A stretch of DNA of 14,444 nt from JBDREA01 sp043820265 (GCA_043820265.1 JBDREA010000018.1:1-14444), one strand, 5' to 3'; positions 6,635-13,572 are shown, counted from the stretch's first letter. Made by a program: numbers and translations. Notes: a model not told the origin generated them from the letters alone.

Positions 6635-6682
6635 ACGAATATCCTCTTCGATGTCTGCGATTCGCTCCTCGGTAGTGGGCAT
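6635..6682 (-). pseudogene. Diverged duplicate of the first ~16 codons of drg
   Basis: Read on the minus strand from the ATG at 6682, the frame gives MPTTEERIADIEEDIR, against MPTTEERITDIEEEIK for the drg start at 5397. Over the first 15 codons 9 of 45 bases differ. Seven differences are synonymous third-position changes and two are conservative replacements (T/A, E/D). Similarity ends near codon 16; the frame then continues for ten unrelated residues to a TAG at 6602-6604, inside the 3' end of the JAMM gene. A TATA-like TTTATC about 30-36 bp upstream suggests its old promoter survives. This is a remnant, not a functional GTPase. Confidence 0.8.
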
Positions 6683-6819
6683 GGTAGAAGATAAAATGGG
6701 AAAAAGAAAAGATAAACGGAATATTCTTGAAAGAACTACTTCTTTCGCCTCTCCCGCCACCCGGGCGCCGCTTTGTCGAGGAAGGGGGACAATTTAAGGG
6801 GAATCACCTAATTCGTTCT

Positions 6820-7896
6820 ATGGCGTCTGCTTTGAGATCTAGTTTGTCGACTGCTACTTCGATTTTTTTTGCTGTAAGGTTTATTTCGATCTTTGTGTTG
6901 CTGCTTTTTTCCTATTGTTTTTGGATTCTTCTTGATGGATTCGTTCTTAGAGGTTTTTTGGCTTTGATTCCGGCTCTCTTTGCAGCCCAGCTTTTCTTGA
7001 ACGATATCCTTGAGTCCTACTTGACGTTCCAGCTTAATCGCAGATCGAAGTGGTTCACCTTGATGATCGCGCCTGGAACCATCCTACACGAACTGTGCCA
7101 TCTATTTGCGGCGGTGGTGACTGGGTGCAGGATACTTGATGTCTCTCTTTTTCGAAGAAATCCGAAGACCAATGTCCTAGGATATGTGTCTTACAGCCAG
7201 CGCAAGGATAAGTGGACTGTGTTTCGAGATTTGTTTATCGGGTTTGCTCCATTCTTTGGCTGTGGGCTGATGCTTTTAGTGATCTTCGGAGTGATCGAAG
7301 AATACACTTCCCTTGACTTGGTCAAAGCCCCTGAGCTGGATCTGGATTTCAAAAGCCTCTCGGAACTGGCAGTATTCTTCAAAGATATTACGGGTTCTTT
7401 TCTCGCCCAATTCGCGCTCTTGACTGTCTACCCTCTGCTTTGGATTCTACTGTATCTTGAGCTCTGCTTCAGTCTTGGCTCCGCTCCTTCAAGCCAAGAC
7501 TTCAAGGGAGTTGTGCACTCCATCTTCTGGCATCCTATCTCGGGGTTCTTCCTTCTTGCATTGTTTGGCGGATTTTTTTATCTAGTGGAAAATCCAGGCG
7601 TGTTCGGCATTTACGAAAGCGTTTTTTTAAGAGCTGTCACACAACTTTTTTCAGTTATAATCCTCATCCTTGTGGCATCTGTTGTGATGTTGATACTTTC
7701 CATCCCACTTATCTATTTCGTCCCTGAGCTCGCAGAAATCAGAGGTGTAACCAAATACATTCCCCCCATAATATTTCTTGTAATCTACTATACAATAAAC
7801 AATCCTATTTATGCTGCGGGAGGATTCATCATAAGCTTTGTGGTAGTTAAATATCCCGGATTCTATCTGGAACCGAAAACAAAAAGGAAAAAATAA
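6820..7896 (+). CDS. Polytopic membrane protein with HExxH zinc-peptidase motif
   Basis: From the ATG at 6820 the protein has 358 residues. An upstream TTG (6727) would add 31 Pro/Gly-rich residues that look non-coding. Residues about 15-60 hold two hydrophobic segments. PGTILHELCHLFAAVVTGCR follows, with HELCH at 90-94, the zinc/catalytic HExxH. More membrane segments lie near 138-158, 193-218, 238-256, 270-300 and 314-345. D227 in SSQDFKG after the fourth or fifth segment is a candidate third ligand. This layout is that of intramembrane or membrane-anchored M50-like/DUF3267-like peptidases. The exact family and substrate are not recognised. An AT-rich AATTTAAG at about 6791-6798 could be a TATA box for a leaderless mRNA. 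Confidence 0.65.
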   Translation: MASALRSSLSTATSIFFAVRFISIFVLLLFSYCFWILLDGFVLRGFLALIPALFAAQLFLNDILESYLTFQLNRRSKWFTLMIAPGTILHELCHLFAAVVTGCRILDVSLFRRNPKTNVLGYVSYSQRKDKWTVFRDLFIGFAPFFGCGLMLLVIFGVIEEYTSLDLVKAPELDLDFKSLSELAVFFKDITGSFLAQFALLTVYPLLWILLYLELCFSLGSAPSSQDFKGVVHSIFWHPISGFFLLALFGGFFYLVENPGVFGIYESVFLRAVTQLFSVIILILVASVVMLILSIPLIYFVPELAEIRGVTKYIPPIIFLVIYYTINNPIYAAGGFIISFVVVKYPGFYLEPKTKRKK

Positions 7897-7937
7897 ATCT
7901 ATCTCAAAGACCGTGCAAATTAAGGTCGAGTAACAGC

Positions 7938-8786
7938 TTAATCTTTACTAATTCTTCCTTTTCCACCCGGTATCCATTGCTGGATTTCTTGGGGGGGGAT
8001 TTTTTTTATTGTTTCTAAAAGTTCCTTTTTGGATTTTTTTATGAAGGCAACTCTGATTTCTTTGGCTAGTTGTCCGGATTTTACGTTTCCCGGCTCGATG
8101 ACGACGTGGGCATCCGTGTTCTTTTTGATCGAGGAGATGGGTCCTCCGAGAACAATTGGAAGTGCTCTTTCATCAAATTTTATTCCAATGGCAACCTTCA
8201 GAGGCGTCCTTCTAAAAAAATTCTTTTTGCCCCTAATCATGAAGGCTCCTTTCGTCAGGTACTCTCCGGACGGTGCAGATTTTGAGACCTGTTCAGGCGT
8301 CACCCAATATGCATCTGCTGCTCCCATACCGGAGGGCCAGGCTTTGCTGTAGCTTACCGCACCTTGAGCTGCTTCGGTCAATGTTGATTCAGGGACCTCT
8401 ACACCTTTTGGATTTTTTATAGCAAAGAATGGAGCTCCTTGGATTTCTGCGTGAAAGACTGTGTCGCTCGGATCAATGTGTTTTTTCACAAGTATTTCGT
8501 TTGATGTCGCATCTTTTCCCCCAACGACAAGAAAACCGTCACTGCTGTGAAACCACCTAAACTTTTCGAACCACTCTGTCTTTCGGATTTCCTTTCTCTT
8601 CAGTCCTGGTTCCGTTTTTTCTTCGAGGATCTTCTCTTGTTTTTTCTCTAAAGCACTGATCTTTCTCTTCGTATCCTCCAACGCCTTCCTGGCTCCAGCT
8701 ACCTTGCGCCGCGACTTCTTCGCCTTAGAATAATATTCCTGGGCGTTCTCTGAAACCGACTTGCGCAAATCCAAAACGACTTCCAT
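7938..8786 (-). CDS. NFACT-R (DUF814) RNA-binding protein lacking NFACT-N
   Basis: Taking the ATG at 8786 gives 282 residues. A TTG seven codons earlier (8807) is also open. Residues 1-60 are a basic coiled coil beginning LDLRKSVSENAQEYYSKAKK, as in the middle of full NFACT/Rqc2 proteins. The NFACT-R domain follows with WFEKFRWFHSSDGFLVVGG (72-90), DATSNEILVKK (92-102), HAEIQGAPFFAIKN (112-125) and AWPSGMGAADAYWV (149-162). Full archaeal NFACT (Rqc2/RqcH) proteins are about 600-700 residues with an N-terminal NFACT-N domain used in 60S/50S and tRNA binding. That domain is absent here and is not upstream in this window. A slippage-prone C8 run lies near the 3' end (7991-7998). Confidence 0.88.
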   Translation of the reverse strand: MEVVLDLRKSVSENAQEYYSKAKKSRRKVAGARKALEDTKRKISALEKKQEKILEEKTEPGLKRKEIRKTEWFEKFRWFHSSDGFLVVGGKDATSNEILVKKHIDPSDTVFHAEIQGAPFFAIKNPKGVEVPESTLTEAAQGAVSYSKAWPSGMGAADAYWVTPEQVSKSAPSGEYLTKGAFMIRGKKNFFRRTPLKVAIGIKFDERALPIVLGGPISSIKKNTDAHVVIEPGNVKSGQLAKEIRVAFIKKSKKELLETIKKIPPQEIQQWIPGGKGRISKD

Positions 8787-8851
8787 TGGATTAAATAATG
8801 AATACAAAAAGAAAAAGGAACGGGGAAGAAAAAAAAGGAAGCTGTGGGGGA

Positions 8852-9706
8852 TTATTTCAGTGGAGCAGTGAATCCATCGATTCTAACTCTTCCACCAAAT
8901 TTTTCAATGATACCACTACTACCCAATTCAGCGGTCAATTTTTTCAAGGAAAATTCCGGATTTCTGGGATCGCCAATAGGCACTATTAGAAATTGTCTTG
9001 GCGCTTCTGGTGTGATCAACTTTCCAAAGCCATGATTTCCGGTTGCAATCGATACGCTGATATCTGCTTCTTGAGCAGCGTAATCTGGGGGCAGGATCCT
9101 TCGGCTCACAACGAATCCTGGCGGAAATCCTTCTGGTCGCTTTGAATTATCAAATTGCCCTGTTCCATCGAAGTATGCGATTCTTGCGATGTGTCCCTCT
9201 TTGGGTCTTGTCATCTCATCGGCTTTGATGTGGCCTCCATACTTTTTTCCTGCTTGATTTGCTATCGTCTTAGCCCAAATGATCCCATATTCGTCTGCGG
9301 TTGTAACCTGGTACTGTAATTTTAGCCGATCCCTCTCTTCAGCACCTAACTCTTGGTAGGCAAGAGCGGCAGCCCCGCATCCTTCGTGGCTGTAGATCAC
9401 ATCGATTTTTGCGGCCTGAATTATTTTAACCGCTTCATCTCGTTTTAGGAGGATTAAGCTTCCAGCTCCGTGTATTCCCCCCTCAGTTCCTTCGTCGATA
9501 CAGCGCATTCCCCTATCCCCGAGGACAAAGGCTTTATCGAGATTTACAGCCTCTTTTGCAAGAGCTTCCATTCCGATTGATGTTATGATCTTAAATGCAC
9601 TCTCTTGATTTCTCCAGTGTTTTCCGATTATTCCTCCCTGGCTTACTTCCATGGGGTCTCCTATTCCTCCTCCACCTCTATCTCCTGGATTTCTTTGCTT
9701 CATCAT
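8852..9706 (-). CDS. Divergent beta-carbonic-anhydrase-like protein of unknown function
   Basis: A 284-residue soluble protein. Residues 63-85 read GDRGMRCIDEGTEGGIHGAG and continue into SLILL, and 103-115 read VIYSHEGCGAAAL. C69-x-D71, a later GAG (80-82), then H107-xx-C110 after a strand copy the order CxD(x)R...AG...HxxCG of beta-carbonic anhydrases, where Cys/His/Cys bind zinc and Asp caps it. The usual Arg after CxD is not present (E72/G73), and the Cys-to-His distance is 38 rather than about 55, so CO2 hydration cannot be assumed. The first 40 residues are Gly-rich (GGGGIGDPME) and the C-terminal 100 residues are unrecognised. It is 65 bp from NFACT-R (same strand) and may be co-transcribed with it. 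A second ATG at 9703 is an alternative start. Confidence 0.45.
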   Translation of the reverse strand: MMKQRNPGDRGGGGIGDPMEVSQGGIIGKHWRNQESAFKIITSIGMEALAKEAVNLDKAFVLGDRGMRCIDEGTEGGIHGAGSLILLKRDEAVKIIQAAKIDVIYSHEGCGAAALAYQELGAEERDRLKLQYQVTTADEYGIIWAKTIANQAGKKYGGHIKADEMTRPKEGHIARIAYFDGTGQFDNSKRPEGFPPGFVVSRRILPPDYAAQEADISVSIATGNHGFGKLITPEAPRQFLIVPIGDPRNPEFSLKKLTAELGSSGIIEKFGGRVRIDGFTAPLK

Positions 9707-9758
9707 TTTTTCCCCTTTATGATATGTCCTTTTTTTACGTAGTCTATGATTAAATATT

Positions 9759-10055
9759 ATGGGTAAAAGGTGTAATCCTTGGGTGGCTGGCGGACTTTCG
9801 TTTATCGTTGGTGGATTAGGTCAGATTTATCTTCGGGAATACCAGAAGGCGACGTTTTTTTTGGTGTTGGAGTTAGGGACAGCCTTACTTATGATTTCTA
9901 CGCACGTCTATTTTTGGGGCTACATCAATTTTTTGATAAGTTTGACAGCGGCATTGGATGCGTTTCGGGTCGCGAGGGCTAGGCGGAAAAAAATGTCAGC
10001 TGAGCAGTCGGATAATAAAAAGGATAGAAAGATAAAGTTTTCTGATTTTATCTAG
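9759..10055 (+). CDS. Small polytopic membrane protein, TM2-like
   Basis: A 98-residue protein with three hydrophobic stretches (about 6-25, 30-52 and 54-70) and a Lys/Arg/Asp-rich tail (75-98). The motif GGLGQIYLREYQKATFF recalls the Gly-Gln-Tyr/Phe-x(3-5)-Lys-Gly turn of TM2 and related small membrane domains, where two helices are joined by a short polar turn. Function unknown. It diverges from the carbonic-anhydrase-like gene by 52 bp and converges on rpl10, with which its stop overlaps by 4 bp (CTAG, shared TAG stops on both strands). Confidence 0.6.
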   Translation: MGKRCNPWVAGGLSFIVGGLGQIYLREYQKATFFLVLELGTALLMISTHVYFWGYINFLISLTAALDAFRVARARRKKMSAEQSDNKKDRKIKFSDFI

Positions 10056-11338
10056 TCAAAGAGGGCACCAAGTCCTTCCCCTGCACCGCCTTCTTCGTCT
10101 TTCTTTTCTTTTTCTTTGGGGGTGGAATCTTTTGCGGGCTCTTCAGTAGGTTTTTCTTCAGTTGGTTTTTCTAGTTTTTCAGCGGGCTCTTCTTTTTTCT
10201 CTTCAGGAGGTTTTTTTGGAGTTTCTTCTTTGGGAGCTGCCTTTTCCTCTATCTTTTCAGGAGCTTCTTTTTTTCCTTTCTCTTCTTCCTTTGGAGATTC
10301 TACATTTTCTGCGGCTTTTTTAGGAGGCTCTTTTTCCGGTTCTCCTTTTTTTGTGGATTCTTCCTTTATCGGTTCAGTTGTTTTCTCTTCAGTTGGTTTT
10401 TCCTCGGTTTTCTCCTCTGGTTTTGTTTCTTCTTTTGGAGTTCCTTTCTTTTCTTTAGGTTTTTCCTCTTTTTTTGGTGCTTCCTTCTTCTCCTCTGCTT
10501 TGCTCTCTTTTTGGGGGATTATCGCAGCCAATGCCTGGGCTCCGAGTCCTGCTTTGCCGAGAAGCGACTTGATCGTTTCTTTGGTGGGGATCTCCGCCTC
10601 CAAAGCCAGGTTCAAGGCATTCCAGTGTGCTTTTTGTATAAATACTGAAATGGTTTCGGAATTAAACAAGTTCGCATCGAACGCGAGATTCAAAGCCCTC
10701 TGATGGGCCAAGACCAAGTCTCCAATCGTCTTTTCCTCATCGATTCTCAGGACTTCGCCGGGATAAACGATTCCGTCTTCGAGCGCAGCATACAAGTCCA
10801 TGCCTATCTCAAAGGGTTCGATCCCAAAGCGTTTTAGCACGCCTGCGGCATTCGCAGAAATAGGCTCCCCCGCAGATGCTATCTTAGAATCAGTGGTCAC
10901 AACGATTTTTCCAGACACGATTTTTGCCCTAACCCCTGCCAGTTGCAGCTCGCCGATTACAGGACCTGCGGCAAAGGGAGTACCGCCTGCGGGAATGATG
11001 ATGTCGTGGGGGGCGATTGCACCGGGTTTGGCAGGTGCGCTGGTCTTCGATTGTGAGATAAGTTTTTCCAATTGGAAAGGGTTGAGCGAATCGCTTGTCA
11101 GGACACCCATTTCTCCTTTGATGTATGGTTCGAGTTGCTGGGTCTCCGCCTTTTTCAGGACTCTTTTTATCAACCGGTTTTTGGTTATCCTCAGGTCAAC
11201 TCTGCCTCGGAGGGATTTCCGCATCTGGGCGAACTGCTTACTGGGGATGCCTGTTATCCCGACAAGCCCTATGACCTTGGCATTCTTGACTTTTTTTGCC
11301 AGGTTCTTTACCTCCTCCTCCTTCCATGAAGCAACCAT
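10052..11338 (-). CDS. rpl10: Ribosomal protein uL10 (P0) with long charged tail
   Basis: A 428-residue uL10/P0, against about 300-340 for most archaea. Residues 1-105 are the rRNA-binding domain (KNAKVIGLVGITGIPSKQF; LRGRVDLRITKNRLIKR). About 105-190 are the archaeal/eukaryal inserted domain (PAGGTPFAAGPVIGELQ). About 200-275 form the helical spine that carries L12 dimers, with two visible repeats (AHQRALNLAFDANLF and AHWNALNLALEAEI). Residues 276-415 are almost only E, K, P, T and A with EEKPTEE-like repeats, and the protein ends GEGLGALFD, the conserved P-protein C-terminus that recruits translation factors. It is the last gene of the cluster, 14 bp after rpl1. Usually rpl12 follows, but here the next gene is convergent. 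Confidence 0.96.
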   Translation of the reverse strand: MVASWKEEEVKNLAKKVKNAKVIGLVGITGIPSKQFAQMRKSLRGRVDLRITKNRLIKRVLKKAETQQLEPYIKGEMGVLTSDSLNPFQLEKLISQSKTSAPAKPGAIAPHDIIIPAGGTPFAAGPVIGELQLAGVRAKIVSGKIVVTTDSKIASAGEPISANAAGVLKRFGIEPFEIGMDLYAALEDGIVYPGEVLRIDEEKTIGDLVLAHQRALNLAFDANLFNSETISVFIQKAHWNALNLALEAEIPTKETIKSLLGKAGLGAQALAAIIPQKESKAEEKKEAPKKEEKPKEKKGTPKEETKPEEKTEEKPTEEKTTEPIKEESTKKGEPEKEPPKKAAENVESPKEEEKGKKEAPEKIEEKAAPKEETPKKPPEEKKEEPAEKLEKPTEEKPTEEPAKDSTPKEKEKKDEEGGAGEGLGALFD

Positions 11339-11352
11339 CTTTATTTGACCTG

Positions 11353-11988
11353 TCAGATTAATTTAACTGCCTCTCCCATTGAAGTCTTAACGTATACGCT
11401 GCGGATGTGTTCTTTTGGGATCTGGCGTTCGATTGCTGTAAGCACGGTATCGATGTTTTCTGCCACATCGCTATCTGCCATTTCTTCAACGCCAACTGGG
11501 ATGTGGATGGTGGGGTTCTTTTTTGAGCGAACCTTGACCGTGTTTTTCAATCTTTGAATAACATTTTTCAGGTCAGCGTTGGGGGGTACGGGTTGAGGCA
11601 TCTTAGCTCTGGGGCCGAGGACTATGCCCCAGCTTTTCCCTATGACGCTCATCAGATCGGGTGCAGCGATGAATCCATAGCATTGGTTTGCGTAGGTCCT
11701 CATCTTTCTCCTGTTACCCGAATATTTTTCGAGTTCGTCCTTTGAGAGGACGTGTTTGGAGACCTTTTTCGCCTGCACGTTCATGTCGCCGTCGGCAAAT
11801 ACCCCGATGTTCACGTCTTTGCCCCTGCCCTTGGGTAAAAAGACCGAGAGATTCAGTTTGTATTTTGCGTCTTCAAGGTTTATGTCTTTGAAGTTGACAC
11901 TTAACTCCAAGCTCTGTTTAAATTTCCGCTTTGCGCTCTTTTCTTTCGCGGATTTGACCTTTGATGCATAAGATTCTTTTTCAGACAT
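11353..11988 (-). CDS. rpl1: Ribosomal protein uL1
   Basis: A 211-residue uL1, normal archaeal length. Recognisable segments are FKQSLELSVNFKDINLEDAK, LSVFLPKGRGKDVNIGVFAD (the PKGRGK RNA-binding turn), the central domain YGFIAAPDLMSVIGKSWGIVLGPRAKMPQP, and the C-terminal TVKVRSKKNPTIHIPVGVEEM. uL1 forms the L1 stalk that moves with tRNA leaving the E site. In bacteria and methanogens it also represses its own mRNA by binding a copy of the rRNA site. Here the leader has a hairpin abutting the SD GGAGGG, which is seven bases before the ATG, so similar control is possible. Confidence 0.96.
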   Translation of the reverse strand: MSEKESYASKVKSAKEKSAKRKFKQSLELSVNFKDINLEDAKYKLNLSVFLPKGRGKDVNIGVFADGDMNVQAKKVSKHVLSKDELEKYSGNRRKMRTYANQCYGFIAAPDLMSVIGKSWGIVLGPRAKMPQPVPPNADLKNVIQRLKNTVKVRSKKNPTIHIPVGVEEMADSDVAENIDTVLTAIERQIPKEHIRSVYVKTSMGEAVKLI

Positions 11989-12067
11989 ATTTTTTCCCTC
12001 CTACCCAGTTGAGCCGGGTAGTGCTACGGGTTTGAAGGCTACTATATGGGCGGCAAGTCTATAAAAA
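11989..12067 (-). promoter_or_regulatory. rpl1 leader: TATA-like box, hairpin and strong SD
   Basis: This 79-bp gap between rpl11 and rpl1 is long for the cluster. In minus-strand order it holds TTTTTATAGAC (about 12058-12068), overlapping the end of rpl11, then a 6-bp hairpin CTACCC/GGGTAG (12016-12021/12001-12006) with a 9-nt loop, then GGAGGG (11996-12001) seven bases before the ATG. The last base of the hairpin is the first of the SD, so folding or a bound protein could block the ribosome. A start near 12036 would give rpl1-rpl10 an own mRNA with about a 48-nt leader. Confidence 0.45.
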
Positions 12068-12781
12068 CTATTTTGATTTCTTTTCCTCCTTTTTCCCCTC
12101 TTTCCTATCTTCTCCTTTTGTTACGGTAGCTGGTTTATCTTTGCCTTCTTTCTCTTCAGCTCCTTCTTTGGCTTCTTCAGCTGGGGCTGCCTCTCCTTCG
12201 GCAGGTTCTGGAGCTTTCACGGCTGCGGCTTCTTCAGCCTCTGCTATTTGTGCTGCTGCTTCGTCTTTGAGTCTTTCTTCTTCTAATTGAGCGGCTTTTT
12301 CTTCTTCACTCATCTCTTTGTCGAGTTCGCCTCGTTCAAGGGCTTCGAAGGCATGTTTTGCTGTCCTTCCCTCGATGGTTATGCCGATGCTCTGGCAGGA
12401 TCCGATGATTTCTTTCATCTTTGCTACTTGATCTGCCCCTAAAAGCTGATCGGATTTCATGTTTGTAATTTTTACTAGTTGATCGTATGTAAGATCCCCT
12501 ACTGGTTTTCCGTCTCCTGTCCCCTTTTCTATTCCCAGTTCCTTTTTTATGAGGGCTGAGGTGGGGGGGCTTCCAATCTCTATTTCAAAAGTTTTTTCGC
12601 TTGCGTCTATAACTACTTTCACTGGTACCTTCATACCTGAGTAATCTGCGGTTTTTTCGTTGATTTTCGAAATTACATCTGCTACGTTGATGCCGGTGGG
12701 GCCAAGTGCTGGTCCAAGAGGTGGTCCTGCGTTTGCTTTTCCACCTTCAACCAGCACCTCGATTGTTTCTTTTTTTGCCAC
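12068..12781 (-). CDS. rpl11: Ribosomal protein uL11 with C-terminal extension
   Basis: A 237-residue uL11; most archaeal ones are about 155-165. Residues 1-155 are complete: VEGGKANAGPPLGPALGPTGIN near the N-terminus, the linker around FEIEIGSPPTSALIKKELG, and the rRNA-binding C-terminal domain with LVKITNMKSDQLLGA and GSCQSIGITIEGRTAKHAFEAL. uL11 forms the GTPase-associated centre with uL10 and 23S rRNA. Residues 156-237 are an added E/A/K-rich, low-complexity tail. The start codon is GTG (12779-12781), one base after the nusG TAA, so translation is likely coupled. Confidence 0.96.
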   Translation of the reverse strand: MAKKETIEVLVEGGKANAGPPLGPALGPTGINVADVISKINEKTADYSGMKVPVKVVIDASEKTFEIEIGSPPTSALIKKELGIEKGTGDGKPVGDLTYDQLVKITNMKSDQLLGADQVAKMKEIIGSCQSIGITIEGRTAKHAFEALERGELDKEMSEEEKAAQLEEERLKDEAAAQIAEAEEAAAVKAPEPAEGEAAPAEEAKEGAEEKEGKDKPATVTKGEDRKEGKKEEKKSK

Positions 12782-12782
12782 T

Positions 12783-13301
12783 TTATGATGCCTCGCCGCC
12801 TTCTTTGTCTTCTTCCTCGGGCCGCCTCATAATCTTTAGGTCGTCTCCTCGGACTACCACCGGAATCGGCACTGCCGCCTCGATTAATTCGACTGTGATT
12901 TCGTTTTTGTCTTCATCGATCCTTGCTACCCTCGCCTTTTCGCCCTTGAATGGTCCAGCGATAAGTTCGACGAGATCTCCTTTGTTGACCTCTGTCACGA
13001 CTGGGATGGGGATGAGTGTTTCCTCTAATTGTAAGATGTCTATGGTTCCCGCTGATTCGAGCCTTCCCTTTTGTTTCAAGAGTAGTCCCCTGGTCTTTGG
13101 GACGTCTCTGGCTAAGTCTTCAACTGTTCCTGGCCCGTCAGCTTCAACTAATATGTAGCCTTTCAAGCCTGTTGTGTAAAGAACGCTATATGCGTCGCCT
13201 CCATCTTTTTGTATGTCTGCGAGCTTGTTTTTCGCATCCCGATACAAAATCTCTGCTGCGACCTTCTCCTGGCCTGCCGTTGCTCTGACTGCATAAATCA
13301 T
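12783..13301 (-). CDS. spt5: Transcription elongation factor NusG/Spt5
   Basis: A 172-residue protein with the archaeal NusG (Spt5) order. The NGN domain (1 to about 95) opens with IYAVRATAGQEKVAAEIL and has a GYILVEADGP strand. The KOW domain (about 105-158) has NKGDLVELIAGPFKGEKARV. A short acidic tail follows (EEEDKEGGEAS). NGN binds RNA polymerase and the paired Spt4 and raises processivity; KOW contacts ribosome or nascent RNA. The gene is followed one base later by the rpl11 GTG. A TATA-like ATTTAATAAA lies about 34 bp upstream. Confidence 0.95.
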   Translation of the reverse strand: MIYAVRATAGQEKVAAEILYRDAKNKLADIQKDGGDAYSVLYTTGLKGYILVEADGPGTVEDLARDVPKTRGLLLKQKGRLESAGTIDILQLEETLIPIPVVTEVNKGDLVELIAGPFKGEKARVARIDEDKNEITVELIEAAVPIPVVVRGDDLKIMRRPEEEDKEGGEAS

Positions 13302-13330
13302 TTTGGAAGAGTATTGTTAGGTATTTATTC

Positions 13331-13340
13331 TTTATTAAAT
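13331..13340 (-). promoter_or_regulatory. Possible internal promoter before nusG/spt5
   Basis: On the minus strand ATTTAATAAA is centred about 34 bp before the nusG ATG (13301), in the 53-bp gap after secE. The distance suits an archaeal TATA box with a short leader. Confidence 0.35.
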
Positions 13341-13354
13341 CCTCGGCTTTTTTT

Positions 13355-13531
13355 TCAGCGTAGCACGAGGGATATGAAAAAGACCACGAATCCGAGGAAC
13401 CCGATTGCTATTATGCCAAGTCCTGTAATCCTCGCAGTCTCTGTGTATTCGCTTTTTTTCGGCTTTCTCGTTAGACGTAGTATGCGTCGGGTCTCCGAAT
13501 AGGCCTTAGTTAACGATTTGACAACATCCAT
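13355..13531 (-). CDS. secE: Protein translocase subunit SecE/Sec61-gamma
   Basis: A 58-residue protein read on the minus strand from an ATG at 13531 to a TGA at 13355. The N-terminal amphipathic helix (about 1-25, LTKAYSETRRILRLTRKP) and the polar KKSEYTETARITG (25-37) are the standard Sec61-gamma clamp; a single membrane helix follows (about 38-56, LGIIAIGFLGFVVFFIS). The length and place between ftsZ and nusG are typical for archaea. The protein embraces SecY and stabilises the translocon. Confidence 0.93.
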   Translation of the reverse strand: MDVVKSLTKAYSETRRILRLTRKPKKSEYTETARITGLGIIAIGFLGFVVFFISLVLR

Positions 13532-13560
13532 TTTTGTGGTCTTTGATATTCAAAAAACAA

Positions 13561-13572
13561 AATTTAAAAAAG
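13561..13572 (-). promoter_or_regulatory. secE promoter within a T-rich ftsZ downstream region
   Basis: On the minus strand CTTTTTTAAATT lies 30-41 bp before the secE ATG. The same 60-bp stretch is T-rich on that strand (several runs between 13534 and 13580) and could end ftsZ transcription. A 12-bp palindrome GAAGCCGGCTTC (13597-13608) touches the ftsZ stop. Confidence 0.45.

Noticed and set aside
6727..6819. TTG start adding 31 residues to the HExxH membrane protein
   Set aside because: The extra residues are Pro/Gly-rich with no family look; the ATG at 6820 has an AT-rich box at promoter distance.
10116..10703. Long Ser/Phe/Gly-rich frame on the plus strand
   Set aside because: It is the antisense shadow of the Glu/Lys/Pro tail of uL10; its composition follows from the complement of GAA/AAG codons.
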